NCBI GenBank assembly: GCA_965240325.2
Contig: OZ251239.1
Coordinates: 186,001 to 250,000 of the forward strand
Length of the DNA stretch: 64,000 bases
Direction of reading: 5' to 3'
DNA from: Rebecca billardiae RCC1528
Taxonomy: Eukaryota > Haptophyta
Position 1 is the first letter of the stretch. Each line of letters begins with the position of its first letter. Position numbers and translations under genes: made by a program. Below the pieces are notes generated by a model. That model was not told the DNA's origin, did no database searches, and saw only the letters and a list, made by a program, of their open reading frames with translations. This document shows positions 62,421-64,000 of the stretch, one piece after another.

Positions 62421-64000
62421 CGAGCCGTTGGATGCCTCGCTCACGCGGCGCGAGCGCAGCGGCGCCGAGCCAATCGGCACGACGACCACGTCGTCGAGCG
62501 AGCCGCCGAGGGCGCGCCAGACGACGAGCTCGAGCACGCACCACAGCCGCTCGACGAGGGTGGGACCCCAGAGCACGAGGAGCTGCCGGCACCGGCCGAG
62601 CCGGACGGGCACGTGCGCGAGCTCCTCCGCCGGCCGCAGCGCCGGGCTGGCGCACAGCGCGTCCACCCACACGACCGGCGCGCGGCCGTGCTCGGCCGTG
62701 AACGCGGCCGCGCGCGCGCGCAGCGCGTCGAGCTTCTGCGCGGGGTCGTCGCCCCACGAGTGCACGACGTAGTAGTCCGCGCTGGGCAGGCCGTCGTGGC
62801 TGGAGAGCTCGACCTCGGCGCGCGCGAGCTGCACCGCCGCGAGCCCGTCGCCGGCGGCGGCGCGCGCGCGCAGCTGCTCGAGCAGCTGCAGCGCGCGCTC
62901 GCGCTCCTGCACCGCCGCCGCGCTCGCGCCGCCGCCGATCGAGTCTTCGCTCACGTCCTTGGAGAGGCCGGGCGGGCCTCGGGCGCGGAGCATCTGGCGC
63001 CAGCGGCCGCCCTCGACGCCGCCGGAGCACGAGCCGTCGCCCTCGCTGCCGCCCGCGCCGCCGAAGCGGCTGCTGCCGCACGCCGGCGAGGAGGAGGAGA
63101 GGGCGCCGCCGAAGCGCTGCGCGCACGCGGGCGAGGGCGCGCCGCCGCTGCCGCAGCCGACGCCCGGCGCGACCGCGCCCGTGGCGATGCCGCCGAGGCT
63201 GCCGGCCGAGCCGCGCCTCGAGCTGGACCGGGACGTGCGCTGCGCGCCCGCCGCCGGCGATGCGGGCGCACCCTCGCGCCGCACCGAGTCTCGCGACGAG
63301 GACGAGCCGCGCGCCACCACCACGACGCCTTGCAGCTCGCTAATGGCCGCCGGGTGGCCGGGCGCGCGCCTGGCAAAGTTGAGCGCGGACGAGGCGAGCA
63401 CGGCCGCGTCGAGGCGCACCGGGCGCATGCACGCCAGCGCGAGCCCGACCAGCGCCTCCGGGTCGTTGTCGATCGCCTCCTTCGCCGGCGCGCCGAACCC
63501 GAGGATCGGCGCGAGGAACGCCGGACCGATCGAGAAAAGTCCGGACTGCGGCGCCACCGCCTTGGTCAGCCACTCCTGCAGGTGGCGGCGGCATGGCGGC
63601 CAGTGGAGCAGCCCGGCGACGAGCACGCCGACGAGCGGGTCGGCGAAGGCCAGCGCGCGGGCGGGCGGCGCGTCGGCCGCGTAGTACCCGAGCGCGTCCC
63701 GCGCGATCGTGAACCCGAGCGAGAGCAGCGAGTGCGCGCCCAGCCAGCTCCCGACCGAGGAGACCAGGCCGTGGTACAGCCGCCGATTATGCGAGCGGTG
63801 CTGCCGCACGAGCGCGTGGATGCGCGCGGCGGCGATGGTGAAGGAGAAGGCGAAGAGGAGCGAGGACACCGCCTGCAGCACCAGCGCGCCGTCGCCCGCG
63901 AGCCGCGCCGCGTGCGCGCGCCCGAGCTCCAGCGTCGCCGCGAGGAACAGCAGCTGCGCGGCGGCGAGCACTCCAAACACCGCGCGGCCGATCACCGAGA
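61938..64000 (-). CDS. Membrane protein with TIR-like domain, 5' partial
   Basis: The frame is open to the window edge, so the N-terminus is missing; at least 685 residues remain. The first ~130 residues have several hydrophobic helices (VFGVLAAAQLLFLAATLELG, LQAVSSLLFAFSFTIAAARI, FADPLVGVLVAGLLHW), so this end is in a membrane. A Ser/Gly-rich linker of about 150 residues follows. Then a TIR-like domain: DYYVVHSWGDDPAQKLDALR, PVVWVDALCAS, VRLGRCRQLLVLWGPTLVER, RLWCVLELVVW, VVVVPIG. The WCVxEL motif matches the segment carrying the catalytic Glu in plant TIR NADases. The tail is Arg/Ser-rich with a helical region (IVQAFELATVSRVNEAVREY). Function unknown. The same type of domain occurs in the gene at 31732. 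Confidence 0.75.

Overview
The window looks like nuclear DNA of a eukaryotic microalga, most probably a haptophyte. That assignment is inference. It rests on very GC-rich coding sequence, short GC-rich spliceosomal introns, long TA microsatellites, and a gene set of sulfotransferases, Golgi-type glycosyltransferases, a cyclic-nucleotide-binding ion channel, an ER-type Ca2+ P-type ATPase, TPR and TIR-like proteins, and an F-box/RCC1 protein. There are no operons, Shine-Dalgarno sites or CRISPR arrays. Start codons were chosen as the first plausible ATG in a frame consistent with domains or a signal peptide.

Layout. 1-3449 (+): 3' part of a fused thiamin gene (TenA, HAD phosphatase, HMP-P kinase, TMP synthase; two introns). 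3450-7745: non-genic, with a TA tract, a perfect hairpin and copy A of a ~1.5 kb repeat. 7746-9041 (+): secreted protein of unknown function. 11388-14390 (-): cyclic-nucleotide-gated-type channel. 14798-15906 (+): frameshifted FkbM methyltransferase. 16636-18015: repeat copy B. 18110-21088 (+): two-domain glycosyltransferase. 21721-23352 (-) F-box/RCC1 and 23410-24453 (+) sulfotransferase share a 57-bp divergent promoter. 24676-25773 (+): unknown membrane protein. 25868-26660: copied sulfotransferase gene end and two very long TA tracts. 27443-28861 (-): GT61-like glycosyltransferase. 29187-29612 (-): basic disordered protein. 29864-30781 (+): second sulfotransferase. 31732-34341 (+): TIR-like/TPR protein (two introns). 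34481-35230 (-): poorly resolved gene.

36.2-46.6 kb is a mobile-element island. It holds a ~1.5 kb element with terminal and internal palindromes, a 1.76 kb element with arrays of a GTATTGCCG motif at both ends, a 0.72 kb element with ~60-bp inverted repeats, and repeat copy C. One GNAT-fold acetyltransferase gene (40338-41357, -) lies within it.

46.8-64 kb is gene-dense again: a glycosyltransferase with an internal tandem duplication (-), a divergent actin-related protein (-) with a MITE that carries a target-site duplication upstream, a PP2C phosphatase (-), a PSI-like membrane protein (-) divergent from a membrane-anchored chorismate mutase (+), a two-TM protein with a repeated Val-Pro-Gly module (-), a SERCA-type Ca2+ ATPase with three introns (-), and a membrane protein with a second TIR-like domain (-, 5' end outside the window).

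Themes. At least five genes and one pseudogene belong to glycan synthesis or modification (GT31-like, GT61-like, two sulfotransferases, FkbM), which fits a secretory pathway for sulfated polysaccharide or scale material. Nine of the ten introns I could place start GTGCG instead of the usual GTAAG/GTGAG. Nothing here was checked against a database; family calls rest on motif recognition.
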